Assembly (NCBI RefSeq): GCF_000003815.2
Contig: NC_049982.1
Span: forward strand, 9,695,349 to 9,759,348
Reading direction: 5' to 3'
Origin: Branchiostoma floridae
Taxonomy: Eukaryota; Chordata; Leptocardii; Amphioxiformes; Branchiostomatidae
DNA: 64,000 bases
Of the stretch, positions 46,087 through 57,400 are shown piece by piece (position 1 is the first letter of the stretch; every line of letters starts with the position of its first letter). The position numbers and the translations under genes were made by a program. The notes under the pieces are model-generated. The model had not been told where the DNA came from and searched no databases. It saw nothing but the letters and a program-made list of their open reading frames with translations.

Positions 46087-49000
46087 CTACCCGAAGAACG
46101 GGATCTTGGTCCAGTCTGGTTGAAGCGTTGGTCGGGCGTTTGGCGGGTAGACTCGCGGGTCGGGCGTCCGTTTGTGGGAGGCGGCGGCGTCGCCGCCGGT
46201 CTGTTTGACCTGCCGCTCCTCGATGGACCGCTGCTTGTCCGTCTGGTCCCCGAATGGCGTAAGGAAGAAGGCCGGGTTGACCGAGGACGAGCGGACCGGG
46301 CTGCCGTCTCGGGTCCTCTCCGGGATCCTGTCGGCGGCCGAGCGCCGCCCGAAGGAGCTCCACATGTTGAGGTTGGCCGCTGCCTTGGGTGGCATCTCCG
46401 CCAGGACTGGCATCCCCGGGACGCCCGGCTCGTCATCCTGCTCGGGCGGAGCCGGAGACGCTTGCGGGGACACCATCCTGCCGAACACCGACCACGAGTT
46501 GGGGTTGTACTCGGGCGGCTCGTTCTCGTACTCCCACCCCGACCTGGCGGTGTGCGACGTGGAGACCTCGGTCTCCGTGGTCTGCCTGGCGGTGCTGGTG
46601 CTGTTTTGCTCGGTGGTGGCGATGTTGGACGTGAGGATGCCATGCAGCGTGGACGCCTCCTCACCCTGCCGCCGCCCCTGCTGCAGCCCCCGCCGGCTGG
46701 ACCCGTCCAGACCCGGCACCTTCCCGTGCATCATCTTGTACATCCAGCCAGTTGCCACCAGGACCGTTGTCATGGTGGACCGCACCAGCGCCTCGATGGT
46801 GGGCCCGTGCGTCAACACTTCCCGCAGCAGGACGGCGTCGTGCACCGCCCGACCGTCACCGCTCTTCGCCGTGTCTTCACGAGCACCTACACAGACAAAC
46901 AAAACAAAACAAACATTTATAAACTCCATCATCCGCAAAATATGAGCTATGCATTATATGCACCTGACAAGTGTGACTTTTTTCCGAAAGAGTTGAAATT
47001 CTTTCTTCTGGAGTCATTATGATAATGATAGCGCAGTCGCTTGTTTAATTGTGGCAATGGTTGATGTCAATCTCTAGGTAGATTTACCGGTGCCATAAAA
47101 TAGTATCAGAGTTGACCAAGGAGTATAACCGGCCAAAGGGAATCAGTCGGGCACCGATAGTATCTTATAGCACCGGAAAATCTGCCTGCTGGGCATTAGG
47201 TTGACATAAAGATGATATGATCATAGGGACCATGGCTTGTAAAAGTTTCAGGCAAGTACCGTGTGTCGGTGTGAAGTGCTTTAATTGAAAAAAATGAAAA
47301 TAAAAACGCGTATGCATAGAGTTACACACACTTATGTCAAATTCTAAGAGTCGTGCAAAAAAACACGTTTCCCCCGAGCCTGAGCATCGATCCAAAGATT
47401 TCTGTTATTGTCAGGTCAGCTTCCTGCCTCTCGTGTTAATCAGTTTCCGGAGGAGTGTGCGTCTGGGGGGATCAGAACTTTCGTCACCTCTAACACCACC
47501 GAGTGGTTAATACTTAGAGGTAAGACGCCTCCATTAATGTTTCCTGTAGCCCGTCTTAATTCGTTCTCGAAGCAAAGCCGAAAGAGAGAGCTCCTCTGAC
47601 CGCTTCCTGTCCGAGGAATCAATGGTGGATTTAGAGTGCGTCAAAAGCCTGGATTTGGTGCTGGAGCTAATTAATAGCTTAGCTAAACCCGGTCTCGGTT
47701 GCACTTATTCGAATCTGTAAAGCGCTTACTGGCCGGGGAGGATGTAGGGGTGTGTAAAGCCTCAGAAACATTCGTAAATACCGAGCATGGTCCTACATCT
47801 TTTTGGACGGGGTAGAGAAGATTGAAACATGAAGCTTGAGGCTCACGATCACAGAAACGGTATTGATGTACCCACAATTTAAAGGTGTATAGTAAAGCAA
47901 AGGCGAATAATCAATTAACTTGCGTGGACTGTTCAGTAGAGAAGAGTTTTACTGACACGTTTAATCAGTCATTTTAAGCTCTTTGCAAAAAAGATCATGC
48001 GACAAAACAAACAAAAATTAAACGCTACCTAGCTAAACAAAGTCGATGTCATTTGAAATAAATGTATCTGATTAAGTTGCATGTTACGTTCTGATTTGAG
48101 ACGTACTTCGTCAATTCCAACTACTGCACAATCGAAAACGCTTGCGCCAAGTGTTTTGATGTCGTTTTTTGTGTAATCTCTTCTACTAAGATGGTTCAAT
48201 AAACATGAATAGCCAGATCGAAACGATGGCATGAAGCTGCATGTTGCTGGAGATAAAAAAAACGGCATGTTCAGAAGTCGGTCAATCGCGCCTACTGACG
48301 ACTGAAGCTGGCTTTTCCCAGCAGTGGATATCATATTCTGGTAATCAGGTAATCAAGCAAAGTGCAATTGTTTTAGTAGAAATCTTCTTTGATGCAGGTC
48401 ATAAGTCGGGTATCTATAAGCAATCGCCCCTGTTTTCTGATCACATTACTAACGGGCTTGTAGAAAAGCCCATTGGGAGAGGAACATGAAAAGGTAGGTT
48501 GATTTTTAAAAAGGCGTGGATAGGATTTTGCATAAAAGCAAAAGCAAATCGTTCACAATAATTGCCATAAACAAGCGTTGCGAGGCTCAACAAATATTTC
48601 AATACATGGCGGCGGCGAAATCCCCGCCCCCAGGCTTAAGTTCCAGAAAGCCGGAAAACCTGCACTGCCGTCAGCGTTCAAAAGGAGGATGGACTAGTAC
48701 GGAGTGCAATAAGTACGGAGATCGCCTTTTCACATATTTCCTACGTAACACTTCCTGGTGTTTTGTTTTAACAAATCGCGTACAAATGAGGAATCGATAG
48801 ACAGAACAAGGCTCAAAGCTTATGTACAATGGATACTTTCGACCAGAATCTACCTCTAATGTACGACTAACAGGTGCTGGTGTAGACGTTTAGCCTCAGG
48901 TGCTAAATTAACGCCACAGAGCGTGGGGATTTTCTTGTCCAAGCCGGTGACTGCCTTTTGAACCCGGCGGCAACGAATAATTTTGTCACTGATACAACTT

Positions 49001-49736
49001 CAAGTATGATTTCAAATTAGTTTTTGAAGTATGAAGTGAAATGTTCTGCGCTAGGAAGTCAGATTTTCATTAGTAATTGATTAGATCAATTAACCATTTA
49101 CCAATACGCTTGGAATGGTGATTTGGAATACATGTGCACGCTATGAAAGATACCGGTCCAACGCTTTTAGTTTCAACAGACATGAAACAGTCTCTTAATA
49201 ATGTGCAGCACGGAAACGAATTCTGGAGTTTGAAGAGAAGAGATGCCCAATTTTCCAAACAAAACATTAACAGTTTCAATATTCTTCATATACACCATGT
49301 GCTGCTGAAGGGATTCAGTTTCAAACAGTGTTTTCCCCTTAACGGTTCTTGGTACTAATAATGTCCGTAGCGACAATACAATTAGGCGTTTTAGGGTTTA
49401 TAATGTGCTTTTTATCTGATGGAACAGAAGTCCGTACTTGGTTTCTCGTGGGCCGTCTTCTCTACGGATGAACGCATTATAAGTCACGAAAAAGCCCGGC
49501 TTGTAGAGCTTACTAAACAATCTGAATCAAACCTACCTATTGACACTCACTCACGATAAAAGGTATGCTTTCGTGATGTGACAGTGTAGTACATTTGTCA
49601 TAGTCTGTTTAATACTACCTGTACAGAACGAATAAAACTCACCATGTGGAAGGAGAATGTCTCTCTGTGTGCCCCTGCACCCCATACTACATGCTACGAG
49701 TAGCAGCACGGCAACCAGTAACCTTCGTTTCATCAT
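46087..49736 (-). CDS. Secreted protein of unknown family, candidate precursor of amidated peptides
   Basis: Coding exons 49736-49643 and 46886-46087 join in phase to 297 residues. Residues 1-22 are a strong signal peptide (MMKRRLLVAVLLLVACSMGC); no membrane segment is clear later. From about residue 145 four similar motifs occur: YNPNSWSVFGR (158-168), NLNMWSSFGRR (203-213), NPAFFLTPFG (235-244) and PDWTKIPFFG at the very C terminus (288-297). F-G followed by R or RR, or by the stop, is the classical signal for peptide C-terminal amidation. Basic candidates for cleavage lie before or between them (RR 96-97, RR 103-104, KR 270-271). The third motif is followed by D, not a basic residue. The region between is low in complexity and polar. 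I recognise no family; a neuropeptide-like precursor is inference, a linear-motif-bearing secreted protein is the alternative. Confidence 0.75.
46887..49642 (-). other. Intron 2 of the secreted-protein gene, no other gene seen
   Basis: 2.76-kb intron between the signal-peptide exon and the main exon. ORFs here are short and lack splice or family support. Confidence 0.5.
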
Positions 49737-50545
49737 TCCTGGTATAGAACAGACAAACGCTCAGTTAGTATCGAACATAAACGCGACATTAGATGATTAG
49801 CCTATTCAAAGGACTCGTGATCGGTGCAAATCAAGTCTACAATGGGACATTATATCTACTAAGGGTAGGACAAGCATTCCGGGAGAGAGAAACGGTACTT
49901 AAGTTACTGCGACAGAATATCAGCACCTTGGACAGGGCGCTCTTGTTATTCTTAACGAATTTCAGCACCAGGGACAGCGCCCATAGGCAAGCGTTTGAAT
50001 CGAATTTCCGCGACAGATTTAGAGCCTTACCAATTAACAGCGTTAATTAGGGAGACACCTGTGTTGCAAACACATACCGGTGTTTCCCACCGTGGCTACT
50101 AGCAGTGTAGACGTAAAATCTTTAACTAGAGGACTAGCGTTTGAACGGGAACGGCGCACCAATAAGCGCTCCAAGAACTTGCGGTTGTGGGGTAGGTCCC
50201 GGAGGGGTTACACACAAGCTGAAATCCGTCTTGAGATTTTAACCATTGTTACCTTTCTATCAAACAATCATTTCCCATTCATGGCCAGTCTACTCGATTT
50301 TTTCTCCTTCTGGATATAGTTTCAGTAAAGCAAATGCAAGGAGTGAACGATGCAAACCGGGGTGACTTTTCAAGAATTGATTTAACAAACGAAAGAAAAC
50401 ATGTAGACCTCAGGAAACGCCAGAAGTATTGACCAAATTTCTTTCAAGAAACGAATAAAACTAAGTGGCATAAAATGAAGCCAGAAATACGGGGACAAAA
50501 CGCACACTGAGAGAAAGAAAATATCATACAAAGGATTTGACTCAC

Positions 50546-50606
50546 CTGTACCAAGCCGCTGAAAATCTTTCTCTGAATCTACTCAACAACTCACTTCTCT
50601 TATAAA
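50546..50606 (-). promoter_or_regulatory. TATA box and short 5' UTR exon of the secreted-protein gene
   Basis: Minus-strand TTTATAAG at 50606-50599 is followed about 50 bp later by CTTGGTACAG with donor GTGAGT (exon end 50546). An acceptor ATACCAG sits just before the coding exon (exon start 49738). A TATA-driven short leader exon fits a regulated, tissue-specific gene (inference). Confidence 0.6.
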
Positions 50607-51149
50607 CCCGCGTTAATTAGGCTGAAGGGCTGTGTGGACGCATCGCCCCTTCCTCCTGTCAATCAAAAGTGGCACTCCCACGTCAGAGAGGCTGAGTTTC
50701 CCGCGCCAGTGGGGGGAAATGCCGCACGGCGGCTTTGTCGCGGGGTGGCGAACTGGTCATTAAGCAAACTGCGATTTGGTCCTCCTGCGTAAGTGGCTGC
50801 CGACTCGCGGAGGGTTATTGACACGGCGATTACTGGAGCCGGAGGGGAATCAGCAAGGAGTTATCCGAACACGTGTGCCGTGAGCCTCGGTAAATGGCAC
50901 TTTAGAAAGGGCTTAATGCAAATTAAAGCCTTTTCTTGTCGCCTTGGCGAAGCTGTAAACATTCAGTTTCTGTTTCATCGTTGCTAGCAAGTTAAGAAAT
51001 ATTATTTCATTCTTTTTTTCAACTTTGTGCCATAAATAACGCACGTATGTCTTGGTGATGTAAACGGGAAAAACGACGGACTTTAGATGGAATTTAGATA
51101 AGTTCGATCGTGTTAACGCTGGAATATTGTCAGATTCTATCGTATAGCT

Positions 51150-51340
51150 ATAATTTGCTAGCCTGGGTACCATCCGGAAAGTAGTTCGCTCCGGCGTTTA
51201 TCATACACTATATACAGTCACTTCTCGCTCTAACATATACTATATACTGTCGCTTCTCTGCTGTTCGGTGTCTAGAAGGGTAGCAGAAGTGAACATAGGA
51301 GCGAACTACTACCCGGATGGTACCCAGGCTAATAATTTGC
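51150..51340. mobile_element. 173-bp MITE with 9-bp target duplication, copy 1
   Basis: The element 51159-51331 starts TAGCCTGGGTACCATCCGG and ends with its exact reverse complement (19 bp). It is flanked by a perfect 9-bp direct repeat ATAATTTGC (51150-51158 and 51332-51340). A second inverted block (TAGTTCGCTCC / GGAGCGAACTA) lies inside. A 9-bp duplication is typical of Mutator-like elements. Confidence 0.9.
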
Positions 51341-51904
51341 AACATTTCGCAGACAGACAAGTCTATTTTCCAAAACCTGAGAAACCTTGGAAGAATTCCG
51401 AAGAGCCTTGAGTTAGCGCCCGACATTTGCCCGTCTGACAGAAAAAAAAGTTTAACTACATCGATCTCGCCTCCGCCCGGGATTTCGGCTCTAGCGGGGA
51501 TTCTGCAGAAAGTGGTGCCTTCAGGCGTCTAATGCTTAAGTAAATGTCAGGACGCGCAAACTTTGCGGGAAACCTGGGCTTTCTCGATCAAGGGATCACC
51601 TGTAATTCACACTTTCCGGGGGACACCCCGACAAATTGGCATTGGGGGAACAATACAGGCATGAGTATTGCTGTGTATGGCAAAGCCATCTGACATAAGG
51701 ACTGTATAAAATAACTGGCCGCTACAAAGAAACCCATTTTTAAAACCACATTTACTTAAGCCAGGGTCATAATTCCAAACGGCCAAGCAGTTTTAAAGAT
51801 CAAAAGTTTAATATCAAAGAACAAAACGTAGAAGAAAAATGATCATGCGTATAATGTGTGTTACGTTATATTTTGGATTCACAATTCTAATTGTTGTTCC
51901 CGTA

Positions 51905-52165
51905 GACAGTCCGGTCGGGCTCCGGTTTGTAAATGTGAGTGGCGCAACTAGTAGAGTATCAGGCTCGGAACCTAGGGGTCCAAAGTTCGATACCCGCCGC
52001 ACCCCCGAAGTTGTGCCCTTCGGTAAAGCACTTAACACAACCATCCTCACCCTATCCAGGTGTACAGATGGGTACCTGGCTTCTGTCGGGGAGGTAAAGA
52101 CTACTAGTACCTTTACCATCTGTCTTCAGGTTGTATGTGGCACTGTAAAGATAAGCTAATAAGTT
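51905..52165 (+). mobile_element. tRNA-derived SINE
   Basis: A-box-like GAGTGGCGCAACTAGTAGAGT and B-box AAAGTTCGATACCC, then TTCGGTAAAGCACTTAACACAACC and GGTGTACAGATGGGTACCTGG. The central block corresponds to that of the minus-strand SINE at 6.9-7.4 kb. Confidence 0.75.
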
Positions 52166-52463
52166 GAGTGCAGTGCCACATGGTCCTCGTCTGTCCCAAA
52201 GCAAATGATACTATTTATGATGGTTTGGTGCAGACGGCATGTACCTTTTCCACTTAGTTCGTACACTGTGGTGTACGTAGTGCTAGTCACGGTGTCACTG
52301 TAGTTTCTAAAGCCTCGTGGGCCAGGAATAACGGGTGCATTTCTATAAAACTAACGGCTGATGACAATCCCATAGGATATTGTTTAGTTTCTTCGTATCT
52401 ACATGAAAAGCATAAGCCGCTCTTAATGTTCAACCTGTTCTTTTATTTGTTACCGGCTATACA

Positions 52464-52634
52464 TGATAATAGTAGCTGGGTACCATCAGGAAAGTAGTTC
52501 GCTCTGGTGTTTATTATATATACAGTCGATTGTCGCTCTGACATTAATTATACACTGCATAAAGTCGCTTCTCTGATGTTCTGTGTAGCGAACTACTACC
52601 CGGATCATCATCGGTACCCAGGCTATGATAATAC
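52464..52634. mobile_element. 153-bp MITE with 9-bp target duplication, copy 2
   Basis: The element 52473-52625 starts TAGCTGGGTACCAT and ends CGGTACCCAGGCTA, a diverged relative of copy 1, with the TAGTTCGCT / AGCGAACTA inner block kept. It is flanked by TGATAATAG and TGATAATAC (8 of 9 identical). Confidence 0.85.
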
Positions 52635-52789
52635 CATTCATTAGTGATCGATTTTCAGTAAGGTTTGTCTGTACATTTATTTCTACCTGGTAAACGTCCC
52701 ATGGAAGCGTAACCCACCAGATTAGTAGTGAATAGTACAAACTGCACATCCGTACAGAATTATTTGATCCACTCACTCCGGGAAGGGCC

Positions 52790-53020
52790 GGGCCTAATCT
52801 TTTCGACTAGCGTCGTCAGTTCAATGTGATCTCCTCAAGGATGGGACCTCCATCATCCTATCAGTCCCTAACATCCCTAGCTGTACCCATGTACCGGACT
52901 TGAGTTGGGAATTGGCTTCAGAGGGGCACATCGTAACCTGTCAGGAATTCGAACTCAGTGCCTCCAAGTTCTGAGCCAAAAACCCTAACCACAAGCTTAA
53001 GGGCAAAGTGCCACTGAAGG
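52790..53020 (-). mobile_element. tRNA-derived SINE, minus strand
   Basis: On the minus strand: A-box-like TTGTGGTTAGGGTTTTTGG and B-box GAGTTCGAATTCC with about the spacing of a tRNA, followed by a tail of about 150 bp unlike the other SINEs in the window. Confidence 0.55.
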
Positions 53021-54415
53021 AAGAATACAAGCCTGCGTAAGATACCAAAATCTGTTAGGATTAGACAGTTGAACACGCGTTTTTGTTTGGGATGACGAGG
53101 GTACACAAACTCCCACTGGGACTCTATTAGGTAAAGTTCAATGTCGAAGTAGTTAATCTCTACTCCTACTTACTTTCATTTCGAGACAAAGACTTAACTT
53201 CTTAAGGACGTGCATGTCTGGAATCTAATGCTTAAGGGTTTGACATTGAACTTCTTGTGCCCGCCCACTCCCTCGTTAAAATCCCAACACGTGGACTGCA
53301 AATGTCACATCACCTAGAACTGTCCAGCCTTATCTTCTATATTTTAAGTATTTGTGTCCGTCTTTTTGGACTTACACTTGGACTATACGTTTTTGTATGT
53401 AGTCTACAATGCAAAGAACTTGTGAAAGTCTGCCCTTGACAGCTGGTACATGATACACACAGAAGTTTCTACTTGAAATATAAATAGATCAAAATCAAAC
53501 AGAATGATAGATTTCAAGTAGAACTCTGTCCAAGACTATGCACAAGCACCCGTATCATGCAACAGCCAGAACAATGGTTGTACTCATTAAAGCCTTTTGT
53601 CAAGTCTCTTGATAGATTTTCATCATTCAAATCCGGAAATGTAGAGAATGTTAAGGTAAAGTAGACTTATTCTGATGCCTGAAAGGTACTGTAAATACCC
53701 GCTTGATTCTTGGAAAGGAAACTTGAAGTTGCATATCAAAACTGTGACACATATTTCAACACAACACAAACAAGCATTTAATCAGGCCAGATATCTACAT
53801 CCTCTTAAGAAAAAATACTGACTGGTCACTCAAAGCTTTTGTCAGTGCACTGCACGAACTTAACTGCTAAGAGTTCAACATAAATGTAAAATAGTATAGA
53901 TTTCTTTCCACATCTGTGTCTATGGCACACAAAGCCTTTGTATACAGAAGCCCTTTGTTATTTTTTTACTAAGAACTATGCTACAACTAAAGGGCTACTC
54001 CATCTAGGAGGAATAACTATGAATATAAAAAAGAAAGATACATCTTGATATAAAGAAAGCAAAAAGTACATTTGCTAATAATACATTTCATGTATATAAA
54101 TTAATCAACAACACATTGCTATGCATTTTCTACAATAACATTACAGGATAAAGACAGATCAACAGATTTGAAATCTAGAAAGTTCTTTGAAACATTGAAC
54201 TCAACTTAAAAATTCACAACAGGATATTTGGCAAGTTTTACATTTCTTATTATTGTACAATTGGAAGTATGCTCATGGCATAGTAAGGAAGACAGTTGGA
54301 AAATAATTTTTCCATTTTCTATGACATACACAAAATAAAGACCCTCATTCTGGGTTGCTTCCAACCCTCCATTTGCCACTATGACATGATATATTGATAT
54401 TTTGTGCAGTAAGTA
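53021..54415. other. FOXM1 3' UTR and intergenic, no gene seen
   Basis: AT-rich; only short ORFs without family or splice features. Confidence 0.5.
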
Positions 54416-57400
54416 TTACTGAATAGCTGAGAAGCTTATGTTTCCAACATCTAACTCTGCAATAGTGTCCAACCCGAGTTCCTCCAGCAACTTTCCAAAG
54501 CTGAGGTTCTGTGCCACCGGTTCGTTATCGCTGTCCTTCCCCTCGTACACTTCCTTCAGGGGCGTGAGGCCAGGCAGACCAAACTCCCGCAGGGACCCCA
54601 GCTGCCCAGGAGAGGTCTTTGACCTTTGAACCCTCCCCAGTAGAGGTGCGAAGCCGTCCTTGATGGGACTACCGTGCTGTGTTAGGCTGTTGCTGCTGTG
54701 TAAGCCACTGTCTGGGGTCCTGGGAATGGAAAAGTCTTGGATGGGAGAGAAGAGTCCTGGACTACGCGACTTAGGAGGCGTCACCGCGGCTTTCCTCGGC
54801 GTGGAGGTCGTGACGTTGCGTCCGATCACAGGAGTCCTGAGGACAGATCTGAGAGGAGAGATCTCCAGATCCAGACTGTTCAACAAGTCGCTGAAGCCCT
54901 TGTCTGGAGAGAAGAGCAGATTGCTGTCTGGTGACCACAGGAGCTGGCTTCTCCCTACAACATCCTCCTCCTTAACACACTCCTTTGTAGGCGTGAGGTT
55001 AGTGGTCTCTTTCAGTGGTGATGAGGACAATGGCCGGTAAAACGTTGGGACGGGCCTGCGCTGAGAAGAGGTGGGAGAAATGATGGACTTCCGTTTGCGT
55101 GGCGGAAGGTCGAACTCGCCTGGTCTCTTGATGCCCTGTGTGGCAGGCTTGGGGAAGATTGTCCTGCCAGTTACACCACTGGGCCTCAGGGAGGGGCTGG
55201 GAGGAACAGGCAGGTGGCCCTGGCATGGCAAAACAAAACAAAAAACAATTAATGATTGCTTGCAATGTCGACTTACACTCTTGATATCACATAATTAGGG
55301 CTGTGTACCTAAATACCCGTACCTGTATCGTACCTAAAACAATGTTTAGGTACAGGTCCGGACCTAAACATCTGTGTACCTGTACCTGTACCTAAACAAA
55401 CTAAATCACTATTAACCACTACTTTTTAAGACTGATGGACAAGTAAATCTCGAATCAACAATGACAATGTTGATAATCTTGCAGTTGAAACTTAAGAAAA
55501 CTTCCAGAAGAAATTGGTTTGAGACTCAAACATGTAATTCCAAATACAAAGATGACAATTTATCACTAGAAAAGACAGTTAGCTACATGTTTATCTTACA
55601 TATACTTGGTTAAACTTTTTTAGGTACAGGTGCAGGTCCAGACCTGTACCTAAACCTGTGTACCTGTACCTGTACCTGTACCTGAAATTTGTTTAGGTAC
55701 ACAGCCCTACACATAATGCACATGTGGTCTGAGACAGTTGGACTTAAAGATTTAGTCCTAAAATCTCCCTTACTTTGATGCTGGGAAATGTTATATATGC
55801 TCCTCTCTGTCAATCCCAGGCACATGAAACAGCCCTACATCTGCAAGGTCACTCACCTTGGGTTGAATCCTGACCACCCCACCAGATCTGCGTCCCGGGG
55901 TGGGGATACTGGCCACTGGCGCTGGGGTCGGTAACACCATGGGGACCACTGTGTAAGCACTGGGTTTAGGTGGGCAGGGCAGGAGAGGGGGTGGGCCTGG
56001 TGCATGGAAGAGGCAAAACACGAGTGATCAGTTTCTTTGATCAAATTTTTCCCTTTGTTGTTCTTCTACACAGGATTTGATTTCTGTGTACAACTTGTAT
56101 TTAAGACATCTTATTAAAGGCATAAAGAAGACAAACAGCAGTTAACCCACCAGAAGGATATATCTGCGTGTTGGTCGTGCATCTTAGTCGCGCTTCTCTT
56201 CGCTCCATCTGGTCTATTGTCAAACAGCGCTCCTGAAACGATTTGTATATGTCAAACATGAGTTCATCCTTTCTTTGCTTAATGGGTCTTGTACAGTTAA
56301 ATCTGAACTGTACAGTACTGTGTGGCTGTCAAAACCTTACAACCAAGCTGTAAGCACAGTACATTTCATTTTGTCCCAGCAGGAAATTTGGGTTATACAG
56401 TTGATCTGAATCTCACTTCTATGACTGATGAAACATGAAGTAGTGTACTGGTGTTTCACATAACCGTCTTTGTCCCATCACATACCTTAGCCTCATGACA
56501 TAGAGTCCAGTATGACAGTGCCCTGCCGCTCTCACATTTTGTTGTCTCACGTATGAAGATGTCGTGAAGTGACAGATTGTGCCGGATGGAGTTCTGAAAG
56601 ATATCATTATCAGTGAAAGATGTCAGATGTCACTAGTATTAATCAAACTAATGGGTCAGAAAAATTAAACCAAAGTATATGGGCCATTCTTAAAACTGCT
56701 AACTGCAGTATGGATTGCGTGCCCTCCCAGAACATGGGGAGGGGTGGAGCATATTAGATATACATTATACTGACCTTCCATCCTTGTTTGGCAGTCTTGA
56801 AATACGGGAAGCGACCTTCGATCCACGTGTAGATTTCCTTCAGTGTCATGCGGCGTGCGGGACTGCTGTTGATGGCAAACTGTATGAGCGCCATGTAGGA
56901 GTAGGGCGGACGGTTGCTGTCGTGGGACTTCCTCTGGGGCTGCGCACAGAAGTAACATATTATTGTGATGTTCTCAGACATAAACTTTTTGGTATAATGC
57001 TAGTCGAAAAGAATATTCAGGACCTGGTCTAGCAATGCTAGACCAGGTCCTGAATATTCTTTTCTGTGGTAAGTGTCTTGATAATATTGAATGTGTTAGC
57101 CAGACAAATGTATAGCAAAATTTTTGTTTTTCTTTTGCAATCTAAAACAGAATTTTATTCAAACTGCAGTACCGGTATTGTAGTTGTGATTTGAATATCA
57201 TTATCAAAAGATTGTATAGGTGGCAGAATGAAAGAGATTTTTGTCTACAGATACAGTCTTATTTTATAGTTTTAATAATTTTACTCATCCCTTACAGAGC
57301 AATGGTACAGTCCTTACCTTGCCTATCCTGTCATATTTCCTGTCCTGTTTGTCCAACAGTGTGTTGGCTCCCATCTTCCCCAGCCAGTGGATATTGGTCA

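Noticed and set aside
46087-46886. Kisspeptin-type precursor
   Set aside because: YNPNSWSVFGR superficially recalls kisspeptin, but the RF-amide ending is missing and the four-motif layout does not fit.
46054-47022. Long plus-strand ORFs (up to 322 aa) over 46.05-47.02 kb
   Set aside because: They are antisense shadows of the GC-rich main exon of the minus-strand secreted-protein gene, which has signal peptide, splice sites and phase support.
57007-57063. MicroRNA hairpin
   Set aside because: Fully complementary arms with a one-base loop cannot be a normal pre-miRNA.
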